A model generated the notes under the pieces. It ran no database searches and had not been told where the DNA came from. It worked only from the letters and a program-made list of their open reading frames with translations. From Theocolax elegans (Eukaryota; Arthropoda; Insecta; Hymenoptera; Cerocephalidae), in the NCBI GenBank assembly GCA_026168455.1, contig CM047431.1, forward strand, positions 18,017,547 through 18,081,546: DNA of 64,000 nt, in the 5' to 3' direction. The translations under genes and the position numbers were made by a program. Positions 10,963 through 21,874 of this stretch are shown in pieces. The first letter of the stretch is position 1. Each line of letters opens with the position of its first letter.

Positions 10963-11376
10963 GACATTTATTTATTATTATGTAGTGCAAAATACTTGAC
11001 AATTTTATTTTGATTTCAGTACTTTCAATTGCAGTAACTTTTTGCGAATACTGTGATTATGGTTTGATCTTATTCTTAATAATTAAAGTTAAATATTAGA
11101 TTTACAATGTGGTACAAAATACTTGTCGGTTATTTCGCTTCATTTCAGTGCTTTCTATTCAAACAACTTCTTAATAACAATTTATCTACTTTTTAATACC
11201 AAATTTTAAGTTGTTGAACATTTGAAGTTTTTCTAAGTAGAAAAAAAGATAGAAGCAAGAAATGAAAATATTTATTTTATCAGTTAACAACTATCATTAT
11301 ACTTGCGTATTCTCACACCTTCGTGGAAGGTGTTATTTCAAAATACTTTCGATTCATAAAACTTGATGTTAGAAAT
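10963..11376 (-). repeat. Right arm of the inverted repeat, distal part
   Basis: Reverse complement of about 3036-3451. Similarity to the left arm stops abruptly after agaaat at 11376. Confidence 0.85.
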
Positions 11377-13608
11377 TTAATATAATAAATGATAAGTTTT
11401 TTAAATACTTAGGATGAAAATGTAATTTCTGTAAGAGAATAGATTATATTAAACAGTTTCTAAAAATATATATAAAAGTTTTCACTTAATACATCGTGAA
11501 CAAATCGTTAGATCGAGTTACGTTAATAAAAACTTGTAATGTAGTAACTAAATAATCACAGCTTGGGATTTCTTATATGGCAAGGCAGAAAGCTTTTCAT
11601 TAAGATTATTAACCAACACATAAAAAAATCATTCTTTTTCTCCTGATTTTTTTGGTAGGTAAAAATTTTTCTGTAAAGTGTACTACAGTAAATATGAATA
11701 CTAAATAGTATGTTAGTACTATTATATTATAATAGGTAAAGCTAATAATACCTCGACACAACTAAAATATATGAAAAAGTTACTATAAAAATAAATTTAG
11801 CCAATTGGGTAAATTGACTGAATTTTTCGATTGACTTGTTTACATACATAGTACGTACAAGCATATATACATTTTCAAAAACAATTAGAAGGTAAACAAA
11901 AGTTTTTTTTTGTGATAAACATTTCTTATACCTCTAAGATTTGTACGTATAATCGATATTTATTTAGATAAGGTCTAAAACCGTCTTTTTTGTACATTTT
12001 ACGCTTTTTTAATCATTTTTTTTCATTTATAAGGAAAAATATCAATGTGAGGAAGAAATGTTTAATAGAAAAAAGTTTTCATTTAATGTGATGAACATTT
12101 CTTACATTTCAAATTTCTACGTGAAATCAATATTTATTTAGTTAATATCTGAAAAGCTTCTTTTATTGTACATTTTAGGCTTCTCCAACTGTTTTTTTGT
12201 ACTAAACTTTGAAATTATTCATCTAAGCATAAGTGTTGTATACAAAAAAATTTCATCTTATTAAGATAAAGATTTTTTACATTTAAACTTTTACAGTGCA
12301 ATTAATATTTGTCTTTATAAAGTAGAAAAAACGTTTTTTTGCACTATTTTGACACTTCAATGTGTTTAACTTGCCAGTATTTAATTGTACATCAAAATTT
12401 ATTTTTAAACATTTTCTATATCTATATTTTAGATTATTTAATTTTTTATATATATATATATAATGTCGTAGAAAAACGTTTTAGCGTCATGTTAAAAAGT
12501 GCTACCGTTTAATATCTATTCGACCAATTTGGTCCAAAATAGTAACGTTTACTTCTCTATTTATGTAGAAGATATCATAAAAATTTGAGCCAAATTGGTT
12601 CAAAATTGGCTGAGTTATTCTATTAACTTGACTACATACGTACATACACACATACATACTTTTTCAAAAACGTTTAAAATGACTTATTTTCTGGACGAAA
12701 AATGTTTTTATGTATAAATAAACAATTATTTATGGTGTTATATTTTACATCACAGCAAAAAATCATTATTTTTCTCCTGATTTTTTTGGTAGATAAAAAT
12801 TTTTCTGTTTCTTCAACACTAGGTCCTCTTAAATCTAACTATTGTCTACTAAATGTACCATACTACTAGTAATTAAATGAATGTGTTTCTGTATTGGTAA
12901 AATTTCAGGCATTTTCCTAAACATTTTTGCAGAAGTGATTTGTTGTTTCAATATTGCTTGATATGTTTGACGACAGGGCTCCAAAATCTATCTAATTTAT
13001 TCAAATAATTAATAAACATTTCTGTGAAGCTTTCATACCTGTGAAAACTGTAGTCCAAAACCAAGAATTAAAATTATCAACATTAAACATAACCAATAAT
13101 TGTCACTGACAGGTTCTGTTACGCGCACGCTTCTCGGCAAATTAGATGATTGACGACCGTGTAAGATAAAAGATGACCGTTTAAGATAATAATGAAAAAA
13201 TAACTAGATCACGCGTGTCTCACTCACTCTTTCGTTTTCCCCTATAGCTCTGTCTCAACTTTTTCGAGTAGTCATATATATATAGGAGACGAAAAAGATA
13301 TCGAAAAATACATAGCCGAGTAAAAGAATTTGACATCCAAGATATTTACATGAAGTTTTATTGAAAGTATTACTAAATAATTTATTGAAAACTTAATAAA
13401 CTGAAAAAATATTAAAAAAGAAATAATATATGATATAAAAAGTTACGTAAATAACATATTATATATTAATATTCAAAAATAAAAAAACCGCAGGTGCAGT
13501 TAGGTGTCTAATAGGTGCTAGCGCGCATTATACTTGCGTTGGTTGCGCTACCGCGCACCTTGATTATAACAAATATTCATTTTTAATAATTTTGATTTAA
13601 TTTTGATA
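11377..13608. other. AT-rich DNA without recognisable genes
   Basis: No coding sequence or RNA gene is seen. A ~47-bp word (ctcctgatttttttggta with flanks) occurs at 11627-11673 and again in direct orientation at about 12758-12804. A three-unit diverged repeat lies at 11912-12350. The stretch at 12590-12680 (ggctgagttattctattaac and a run of acatac words) resembles one near 11820-11880. Confidence 0.5.
11912..12350 (+). repeat. Diverged tandem repeat, three units of ~175 bp
   Basis: Units begin near 11912, 12089 and 12262. The shared pattern is gat-aacatttctta, then a tttctacgtg-like word, aatcaatatttatttag, and ttgtacattttaggc. Units one and two are clearly related; unit three is weaker. 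Function is unknown. Confidence 0.55.

Positions 13609-13653
<45 letters not shown>
13609..13653. repeat. (TA)n microsatellite
   Basis: About 45 bp of uninterrupted alternating TA. Confidence 0.95.
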
Positions 13654-13657
<4 letters not shown>

Positions 13658-13669
13658 TCATTAACCTAT

Positions 13670-14690
13670 AAAGCCTTTAAATAAATTTACAAATTTTGCT
13701 AAATCAGTCGTTACACGCAGTGATGTCGGTCGCTGACCTGCAAACATGCCGATTTGACAATTGTTAACTGTCCCACCTACGCAGAGTCTGAATTGCGTTC
13801 ATCGTTGATTGGCCCGCGACTCTCATATGGTTCTAGAACATTCGCGAGTCCATCTTTCTTTCGAGTCTTTATAAACCCACGAACTCACCATCTAACGCCT
13901 TTAGTCTTCAGTCTTGTTCTTGAATCTCGTGAGACTCGTGGTAACAGTGAGCGAAGTGCCCGCCGTTTTAGATTCCGGCGTAAGTATATTGTGAAATTCA
14001 TATACAGAATTTAAAAGTATATAAAAGCTTAAAATATAAGGGATCGTCCCCATGCTTGCCCTTTTAAGCTAATCGCGATATAAGATATATAGATCATTTG
14101 GAGGCTACTTCAATTTAGAGATTCACCAAGGTTTCTAAACGAGTAGTTAGATTTGTATAAATTCATTCGCGAAATATTTTTCTAACAGAGATTCACCAAG
14201 GTCTCTAGAAAAATATATGAAACTTAGAATTGTATTTAGAGAAAATAAAACTCGAATTTGGCCACGAAGACTATTTGTGTACTTTTAATCTTATGTTAAA
14301 ATAAAAAGATTAAATAAATAATCAAATAAACACAAAATATATCTCAATTTCATTAAACAAACCTAAAGAAACTGACAAACGTTACGTGACGCTTGATATA
14401 GAAACGTTACGTGCCGCGTGATATAAAAACGTTACGTGACGCATGGTATAGAAACGTTACGTGACGCGTGGTATAGAAACGTTACGTGACGCGTAATATA
14501 GAAGAGTTACGTGACGCGTGATATAGAAACGTTACGTGACGCGTGATATCCAAAACGTGACGCACAATAATAATAAGAACTAAGAGGCTCCGGAGCTGAC
14601 AGTAGTTTCACATTAAAATAAAAATAATTTAATGTTAAGGTGAACTACTCACGCCTGACACCGTCTTGATAAGCCGGGTCATAACATAAG
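13670..14690 (+). other. LTR- or promoter-like segment with a minisatellite
   Basis: GC-richer than its surroundings. It has TATAAA near 13870, with an initiator-like TCAGT about 35 bp downstream. A short reading frame over it (13754-14014) has no recognisable domain. The motif gagattcaccaaggt(t/c)tct occurs twice (about 14119 and 14188). A hairpin-like pair (agtagtttcac / ggtgaactact) lies near 14600-14650. It could be a solo LTR of an unidentified retrotransposon, but I could not find clean TG...CA ends. Confidence 0.35.
14377..14563 (+). repeat. 25-bp minisatellite, about seven units
   Basis: Tandem units of the form AAACGTTACGTGACGCGTGATATAG with small variations. Each carries an ACGTGACGCGT core that is CpG-rich in otherwise AT-rich DNA. 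Confidence 0.9.
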
Positions 14691-15958
14691 CATACAATTT
14701 TGAAATATTAATTTAAAAATATTTAAATTAAATGCTCCTAAATTAATAGTTTTTGAAAATCTTTTCAAATGTAATTCGTACTTTATATTGCCACTGTTAA
14801 AATTTGAATTTTCTTTTGCCATTACTGTTTATAATAGATGTATCTTAAAAATGCAATAATTAACGTATTTAATTTTTAACCCATTGTATATATCACATAT
14901 GTATATTTGGAAAAGTGTATGTTATATTTGATTAATATTTATTTTATCTTCGAAAAATTTTGCATCTGTATTTAAAGCATTACATTGAATTTTAGGTCCG
15001 TTATTATTATTGAGTACACATTTAAAAATGTTATGAGTTTTATTTTATCAGGAATGAGTAAACTAATACACATTCTTTCAAGTTATACTCATAACTTTTT
15101 TTTATCTATTCTTGAAAAAAGAATTTAAAAATATATATATTACATGAATATTCCGCCGCGCGCACACACACACTCAACGCACACCCACACACACACATAT
15201 ATATATATGGGGTATTCCACGTGAAGTGGTCCTATCAAAATTTTAATATGCACCAAATTTTGGGTACACTTTGCAAATATTTCTCAGAATACATACAAAA
15301 AATTTAAGATACTGAAATTTATTTGCTCATAAGTTATTCTAACCTCAAAAAGTGAATTTTTCCAAGTTTTTTTCAAAACCAGATGGGTTCACCGCTATTT
15401 AAGTCAAAATCTACCAACTTATACTATAGAACATTATATGTAACATTCGTTGCTAATTGTATCTAGAATTTATTCTTCTGGGTTAGAATTTCTAATTTCA
15501 AGGTGAATGTTATATAAACTACATGTCAATATTCAACTTGAAAAAAGTGTAATTGCGCCAAAATTGATCTTTTTATTCAAAAATCTAAGAGAAAGCTTGA
15601 AGCAATACCTTTCAAATGGTTTGTAGCATTTTTATGGCCTTCAATTCTGTAAAAAGTTATGCTAATTTAAATTGATGGAATTGCGATCGACCCTTAGGTC
15701 GATTTCCTCCTCCACTCATTATACCGCTGCGACACACAGTGTTAGTCGCAGGACTAACACTCTCTGCTCGGCTACCGATCCGTACAGATCTTACACACGG
15801 TGCACCCGCGAATTGCTTATTTACAGTTTATATTTTATATATCAATAAAATAACTAAGAAGTGAAGTGTAAATCAGAGACGAGTTTTATTGCTGCCACCA
15901 CCCAATAATCCATCAGGTTATCGGCCCACCACCGTTTCTATTTGCGCGGGGAATTATC
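14691..15958 (-). repeat. Inverted duplicate of 24938-26176
   Basis: Read on the minus strand, this 1.27-kb block matches 24938-26176 with few differences. It covers the Helitron-like interior, the microsatellite junction, the fold-back arm, a copia LTR and 40 bp of copia leader. Similarity ends at the word gcgcggggaatt on one side and at attgtatg on the other. The LTR sits at the same internal position in both copies, so the composite was duplicated as a unit. Confidence 0.8.
15673..15915 (+). mobile_element. Copia-type LTR followed by its primer-binding site, truncated element
   Basis: 243 bp from TGATGG to CCATCA, nearly identical to the LTRs at 18203 and 24972 but in opposite orientation. 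It is followed by the primer-binding site GGTTATCGGCCCACC and about 25 bp of leader, after which the sequence changes to a fold-back element at about 15959. The internal region and second LTR are missing. Confidence 0.85.
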
Positions 15959-16076
15959 GCGGTGGTTAGCTTATTGGCCAAGACCGCTGTTGTAAGTTAT
16001 GCCTCATAAATATCATAAAATCACTAATTTTCTTGTATTTTAGGGCATAACACACACACTCACACACACACACACA

Positions 16077-16078
<2 letters not shown>

Positions 16079-16111
<33 letters not shown>

Positions 16112-16112
16112 C
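16079..16112. repeat. (TA)n microsatellite and adjacent (CA)n
   Basis: A CACACA run at 16048-16076 passes directly into an uninterrupted TA run. Together they form the variable junction between neighbouring fold-back elements. Confidence 0.9.
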
Positions 16113-16140
16113 ATATATATAGATAAAATATATATATCTC

Positions 16141-16200
16141 TCTATAATATATAAATATTTCGCCGCCGCCGCCGCCGTGTCTAAGAATTCAGAATTCAAC
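16141..16200 (-). repeat. Short GCC-repeat module, copy 1
   Basis: On the minus strand: gttgaattctgaattcttagacacgg, a (CGG)n run, then gaaatatttatatat. The same ~60-bp module occurs at 28103-28165 (+), 55094-55157 (-) and 55253-55315 (-), each between TA-rich tracts. Peptides predicted from it are not credible genes. Confidence 0.8.
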
Positions 16201-16260
16201 ATATATATATATGTCATATATATATATATATATATGTTATCTATATATATGTCATATATA

Positions 16261-16560
16261 TATAGATAACATTCGAATACGCCATTCGAAAGCTCTCGAA
16301 AAATTTGATCTTTTAAGCGGTGTTAGATCAAAATCGATTGTGGCGTGGTCGCATTTTTGATATTCAATATTTCCGGCCGTTCTATCTCTTCGAGATTTTA
16401 AAATTACGAATTGTAACCTAGGTAGATAAGGTCTAAAGATTATTTTGAACAAAAGTTGTTTATTATGTTTTTTCAGAAAAATCAATAGATTTTGAGATAA
16501 ATGGCTTTAAATATAGTAATTTTTCTAAAAAATTGAAAAATTTCCATTTATCTTGGTGGA
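16261..16560 (-). mobile_element. Half of a TA-flanked fold-back element
   Basis: Matches one arm of the palindromic elements at 51895-52815 and 55328-56750. Shared words include gccattcgaaagctctcgaaaaat, gcggtgttagatcaaaatcgattgtggcgtgg and tctcttcgagattttaaaatta. The other arm is absent; the segment passes into Helitron-like sequence near 16570. Confidence 0.7.
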
Positions 16561-16569
16561 ATAACTCTT

Positions 16570-17596
16570 AGGCAAATTATTATAAGAAAATTCAAATTTT
16601 AACAGTGGCAATATAAAATACGAATTACATTTGAACAGTTTTTCGAAAATTATTAATTTAGGAGCATATAATTTAAATATTTTTTAAATTAATATTTCAA
16701 AATTGTATGGATATATAAGTGAGTATATTATGTGTATTTATAGAAAACAATATTTTAAATAAACAAGTATGTATTTATTAGAAACAGAAGGTTTTTTAAG
16801 GAATTAATTTGATTATAGTAATCAAGATAAATATATGGGATCTGTAACTAAAGGAAAAAATAAATTGAATATAATTATGGATTAAAACGCAAATTTTGAA
16901 AGAGGGTGCAAATGACGAATTACGGGAGAAATGGAAGAAACAGGTTTTGATTTATATGCCGCTAAAATATTATCAATAGTTCTTTAAAATTAATACAAAA
17001 ATTTATTTATTTAAAAAGAAAGTTTTATTACTATTAAAGTACAAAATATTAATGACATAGAACTTTTGTCGATGATCCTTCGTCATTAAATAAATTAATT
17101 TTAGGAGGTGAAGTTCTATTTTGATCCGTTTAAAATATTCCAAAATTTTAATAAGTAGTTACTAAATACTACAATTTAGTAAGTATATTCACTTGACTAG
17201 TTTTGGTAAGGTCATTTTTCCTTAACATTTATAATTATTAAAATATAAATTTAAGCTTTATAGGAATTCATATAGTTTAAAATTTACAATTAACATTTAA
17301 TATGTGTCTATTTTTTTTTTATTTTTATTATGATTTCATTATACTACATTTTGGTAAAAACTTTTATTTATAAATTATAATCGTATTTAAAAAAAATTAA
17401 ATTTTTGGTATAAAACCCAAAGCACTATAGCAATACCTCCAAGGTGTTGTGTGAATCTATTTAATTTTTAAGGTGTCCATGGTAGTAAAAAATAATACAA
17501 TTTAAAACATTATTTTATCTACATTAATTACGAAAAACCTTTTTCGAAATTAAAAATAGGTGGTTGGCGCGCGAGGCGCGCAGGGGGGCGAAGCCA
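16570..17596 (+). mobile_element. Helitron-like non-autonomous element, 3' end damaged
   Basis: Shares its interior with 25690-27032 and 58300-59640 (gaaagagggtgcaaatgacgaattacgggagaaatgg and the 3' hairpins). Near its end it has a cgaaaaacctttttcg hairpin and a gcgcgcgaggcgcgc hairpin. The third hairpin is cut after ggggggcgaagcc and lacks the terminal CTAGT. No protein is encoded. Confidence 0.6.
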
Positions 17597-17659
17597 AATT
17601 CAGGGTTCTAATATATGCCGCTGTGTATAAAAATTTTTCACTCCCTATATATATATATA

Positions 17660-18202
17660 TATATGGGATATTCCACTCGAAGTTGTCCAATCAAAATTTT
17701 AAAATGCACCAAATTTTGGGTACACATTGCAAATGTTTTTCAGAATACAGAAAAAAATTTTTAGGTACTGGAATCTATTGGCTCAAAAGTTATTCTAACC
17801 TCAAAAAGTGGTTTATTCCAAGTTTTTTTCAACACCAGTTGGGTTTACCACTATTTAACTCAAAATCTATCAACTTTTACTATAGAACATTATATGTAAC
17901 ATTCGTTGTTAATTGTGTCTGGAATTTATTCTTCTGGATTAGAATTTCTAATTTCAAGGTAAGTGTTATATTAAATACATGTCGATATTCAACTTAAAAA
18001 AAGTGTAAGTGCGCCACAATTGATTTTTTTATCCAAAAGTCTAAAGGAAAGTTTGGAGGAATACCTTTCAAATGGTCTTGAGCATTTTTATGGCCTTTAA
18101 TTCTGTAAAAAGTTATGATAATTTAAAGAAAGAGAAAAAAATTCGCAAAAATTAACATGGTAATTCCCATTTAAATTTTTAAAAAAATTTCGTGTTTATT
18201 TA
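17660..18202 (+). mobile_element. Fold-back element, left arm (interrupted by copia)
   Basis: Begins at a TA tract with gggatattccact and reads through caccaaattttgggtacac to ...gtgtttattta. The opposite arm resumes at 25219 on the far side of the copia element and ends at 25685 with the complementary gtggaatacccc. The copia element therefore landed near the centre of this palindrome. Confidence 0.75.
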
Positions 18203-18445
18203 TGATGGATTATTGGGTGGTGGCAGCAATAAAACTCGTCTCTGGTTTACACTTCACTTCTTAGTTATTTTATTGATATATAAAATATAAACTGTAAATA
18301 AGCAATTCGCGGGTGCACCGTGTGTAAGATCTTTACGGATCGGTAGCCGAGCAGAGAATGTTAGTCCTGCGACTAACACCGTGTATCGCAACGGTATAAT
18401 GAGTGGAGGGGGAAATCGACCTAAGGGCCGATCGCAATTCCATCA
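18203..18445 (-). repeat. Copia 3' LTR
   Basis: 243 bp, TGATGG...CCATCA. It differs from the 5' LTR by about ten small changes, including a 3-bp ATT indel near the end (the 5' copy has ATTATTATT). That divergence implies the insertion is not brand new. Confidence 0.9.
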
Positions 18446-18454
18446 CTCCCTTCC
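18446..18454 (-). other. Copia polypurine tract
   Basis: GGAAGGGAG on the minus strand, directly upstream of the 3' LTR. This is the usual primer site for plus-strand DNA synthesis. Confidence 0.8.
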
Positions 18455-18559
18455 GATCGGACCTGCAATCACTTACTGTTTCCTAAAAGACATACAAATC
18501 ACACATATTAAGCATAATATATACGCATCTCTTTATCCATTCATTAGCTTGGAGGTTAG

Positions 18560-21254
18560 TTTATTATGTAAATCAAAAGCCAACGGCTTCGTAAATATAT
18601 CAGCAAGTTGTTCTTTAGACTTAACCCACATCACTTTAAAAAAACCCATTTTAACACATTCTCTTACATAATGTTCTTTAATTTCAATCATGTCGTAACT
18701 TATTGCTACCTGTCATTTGGGTGGCTGCACCAGCCACCTTATTGTCGCACCACAGAATCATAGGTTTAAAGTCATCAATTAGAATCAATTTGAGAGAATT
18801 TAACAACGAAATTTTATATTGACACGCCTCGCTCAATGCTATATACTCAGCTTGACAGTTAGATAATGCGTCATTTAATTGTTTGTGTGTCTTTCAAGAC
18901 ACCGCATCTCCAAACAATTTAATTACAAACCACTAGTTGTCAAACTATTTCTACAATCGGCCAAACTTGCATCTAGATAAGTCTGAATATCATCAGTATT
19001 ACCAGTATATTTTAGACCCAAGGACACACTTCCCTTTAAATACCAAAAATCCTTTTATCATTTCCCAATCGTCCTTATTCGGATTTATTCGACGCTTACC
19101 GACAATATTTACTGCATAAGTGATATCAGGACGCGGCACATTTGCTTGATACAATAATGAACCCACGGCTTCTCTATAGGGAACATTCAGTTTGAATTCG
19201 TCACTTTTATATTCCGATTCTGTCTCAATCTCTTCGCGATCGCGTCTCTTACGATTTGCTACCTGGTTTGTAATCATCGGAGTCCTTTGCGGATGCATCT
19301 CACCAAACCCAAATCTCTGTAACAATTTTAATATATAGCTTTCTTGTGACAATGTCAACGTTTTATTTACTCTATCCCGTAAAATCTTAATTCCTAGAAA
19401 GCACTTCGGTTCTCCCAGATCAGACATTTAAAATTCTGATTTTAATTTAGTTTTCACCTCGCTTAGTCGAACTTTATCGTTGTTAGCAATTAACATATCA
19501 TCAACATATAAAACCAAAAACAAGAATTTATTCCCCTCTCGCCAAGTAAATAAACATGGTTTGCTATCATGAGTGTGTAGACCTATTTTATTAGCAGCTT
19601 CCGTAAACCTTTCATTCCAACGTTTCGGACTGATTTTTAAACCATACAACGCTTTCTTCAATTTACAGACCTTTTCTCGCTTCTCTTTGCACGTCACATT
19701 CATGCCTTCTGGCAATTCCATGTATATCTCTTCGCTTATAGTTCCGTTCAAGAAAACGGTTTTCACGTCCATTTGATATACGTCCAAATCATATTTATTA
19801 ATGATAGCTAGAACCGGTCTTATCAAGGTTAATCTCGAAACAGGTGCGTATGTTTCAACCAAATCATATTCATTTCTATCCTTGAAACCTCTTATAACAA
19901 GTCTCGCTTTATATTTACACGTCCCTTCTTTTTTCATCTTTTTCTTCAAGATCTACCTAGAATCTATTATATTCGGTTTATTTTCGCCTCTCATAATTTC
20001 AGATCGTTCTACCAGCTCCCATACTTCATTTTTGTTCATTGAGTCCAATTCACTCTGAATTGCAGACAACCAATTTTCTTTGTCATTTGAACTCATCGCC
20101 TCTCTATACGATTGTGGGTCACAGTTAATTTTTGCTAGCAGTGCATGATATTTCGGATCACCTAATATTTGATCCTTTTCTGTTTCGCTTTCTTTAGCTT
20201 CTAATTTCCTCGGGCAACCTCTCTTTCTCTTTTCTACTCCCTCCTTTCTTATTATTTCCTCAGATTCTCTCGACACATCTTTCTCATAATTCAAGAACCA
20301 CTTCTCGTTGTTTACCTTTTCAAAATTATTGTCCCAGTCTTGTATTTGATTCTTTGTGAATCTGTCACCAAAAACAATTTTTTTCGTGGAATCTCACATC
20401 TCGAATTTCATAAAATCTATTCTCATCTGGTTGGAACAAGACATGATCGGTGGCTTTGTATCCACAAGAAAACTTGGGATTGCAAGCTGTCTAAACTTGG
20501 GACCTATTTTCCTCTGAATCTTTACATAAGCCAAGCAACCAAAACGCCTAAATTATTTTAATTTCATGGTATAATTTGGGTTAAATTTTTCCAAAAAAGA
20601 AACCATCTCATTTGACTTGTGCGGAGTTCTATTGTAAGCATAAACAGCAGCACCCAAAACCAAGTCCCACATATTTTCTGGAAACTTAGAATCAAACATT
20701 AGCGCTCTTACTTTCTTCTGAATAGTCTGATTGAATCTCTCAGCCACTCCATTGTGCTGAGGAATATCAGGACATGCCAACTACAGTTCAGCTCCGAGTT
20801 TTTCGAGTACTTTAATTGCATCGCCTCCCGTAAATTCTGTGCCCTGATCTGATCTTAAATAACAGACTTTCGCGTCTCGTCCAAGTAAATTTCTCAAAGT
20901 TTTAACAAAGTGATCAAGACACGATCCTGTATAATTTTTAAATTTCATTGGATATGCCTGAACTAATCGGGAATAATCATCCACAAATACAGAAATAAAG
21001 CGATATCCCTTTGGGTGTCATTTCGGACTTATTGGGCCCATTATGTCCGAATGAATTATTTGTAATTGAGCAGATGCTCTCATCCTCGTCTCATTGAAAG
21101 GCAATCTGTTCATTTTAGTCATTCTACACACTTCGCATTCAAGCACGGATTTATCAAATTTCACATCACTCAATTCCTTAAAATCAGGAAATCTCTTCTG
21201 CAAGTTTCTCAGATAATTTAAAAAGGCATGGCCCATTCTCACATGCCATAACAT
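18560..21254 (-). pseudogene. Copia pol: integrase, reverse transcriptase and RNase H, broken
   Basis: On the minus strand, 21254-21018 is the zinc-binding pre-integrase segment (LWHVRMGH, then CEVCRMTK). Next, 20984-20781 has the integrase core with DDYSR and the second aspartate in LRSDQGTEF, and 20780-20553 has the catalytic glutamate in GVAERFNQT. Then 20294-19953 is the linker to RT, and 19949-19428 and 19427-18999 carry RT with YVDDMLIAN and the C-terminal part. The RNase H end at about 18990-18560 (CQAEYIALSE, ADIFTKPL) is out of frame in places. Stop codons separate most segments. The region 21260-21870, where the protease should be, has many stops and no readable catalytic aspartate motif. 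Confidence 0.85.
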
Positions 21255-21874
21255 TGACTATTCGATTGAACATGTAAATCTGTCTCGCTATCAATTTCTT
21301 TTTCACATCTCATTTTTTTTTTTTTTTTCATCAGTGTTTACAGTTATTTCGTCTAGGTTATGCAGTTTTCTATCTGTCACTGTTATTTCAAAGCTTGAAC
21401 CGACTTTCAACACGTCCCTTTCATTCTTAATTTCTGACTGGGATTCGATACCTTGGATTTCATTTAATTTTACATCAGGAGTCTGTTTAATTTTGCTTTT
21501 GGTTAGAAGGTACGCAATTGGTGTACAATTGAATTTTTCCGAACTTGATTTTAAACTATCGCTTCACTTTCCTATTTCGACTTCAATCAACCAGTATGGT
21601 TTCTCGTATATTCCAGTCAAAAAAGTTTAATTCGACATGGGATTATTATCCAGATAAATGCCTAGTCCCTTGTCTACAAATTTTCCTAAGGATAGCAAAT
21701 TTTCCGACAATGATTCCGCGCAAATTACATTTTTTAAGGTTAAAATTCTATTATCTCCCGTTTTAATACCTACGCATCCCGCTCCCTCCGATTTTAAGCT
21801 TGCCTCTGGAATTTTGTTTGCGCATCTCTCACATTTCTCTCATCACTTCCAAATTGTCTTTTGTAACCAAGAGT

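Noticed and set aside
14377..14563. CRISPR-like array
   Set aside because: The 25-bp units are contiguous with no unique spacers, in a eukaryotic context, so it is a minisatellite.
15966..16217. Reading frame rich in Tyr and Ile over TA repeats and the GCC module
   Set aside because: It is a translation of microsatellite DNA. Similar peptides at 54707-55159 come from the same repeat module.
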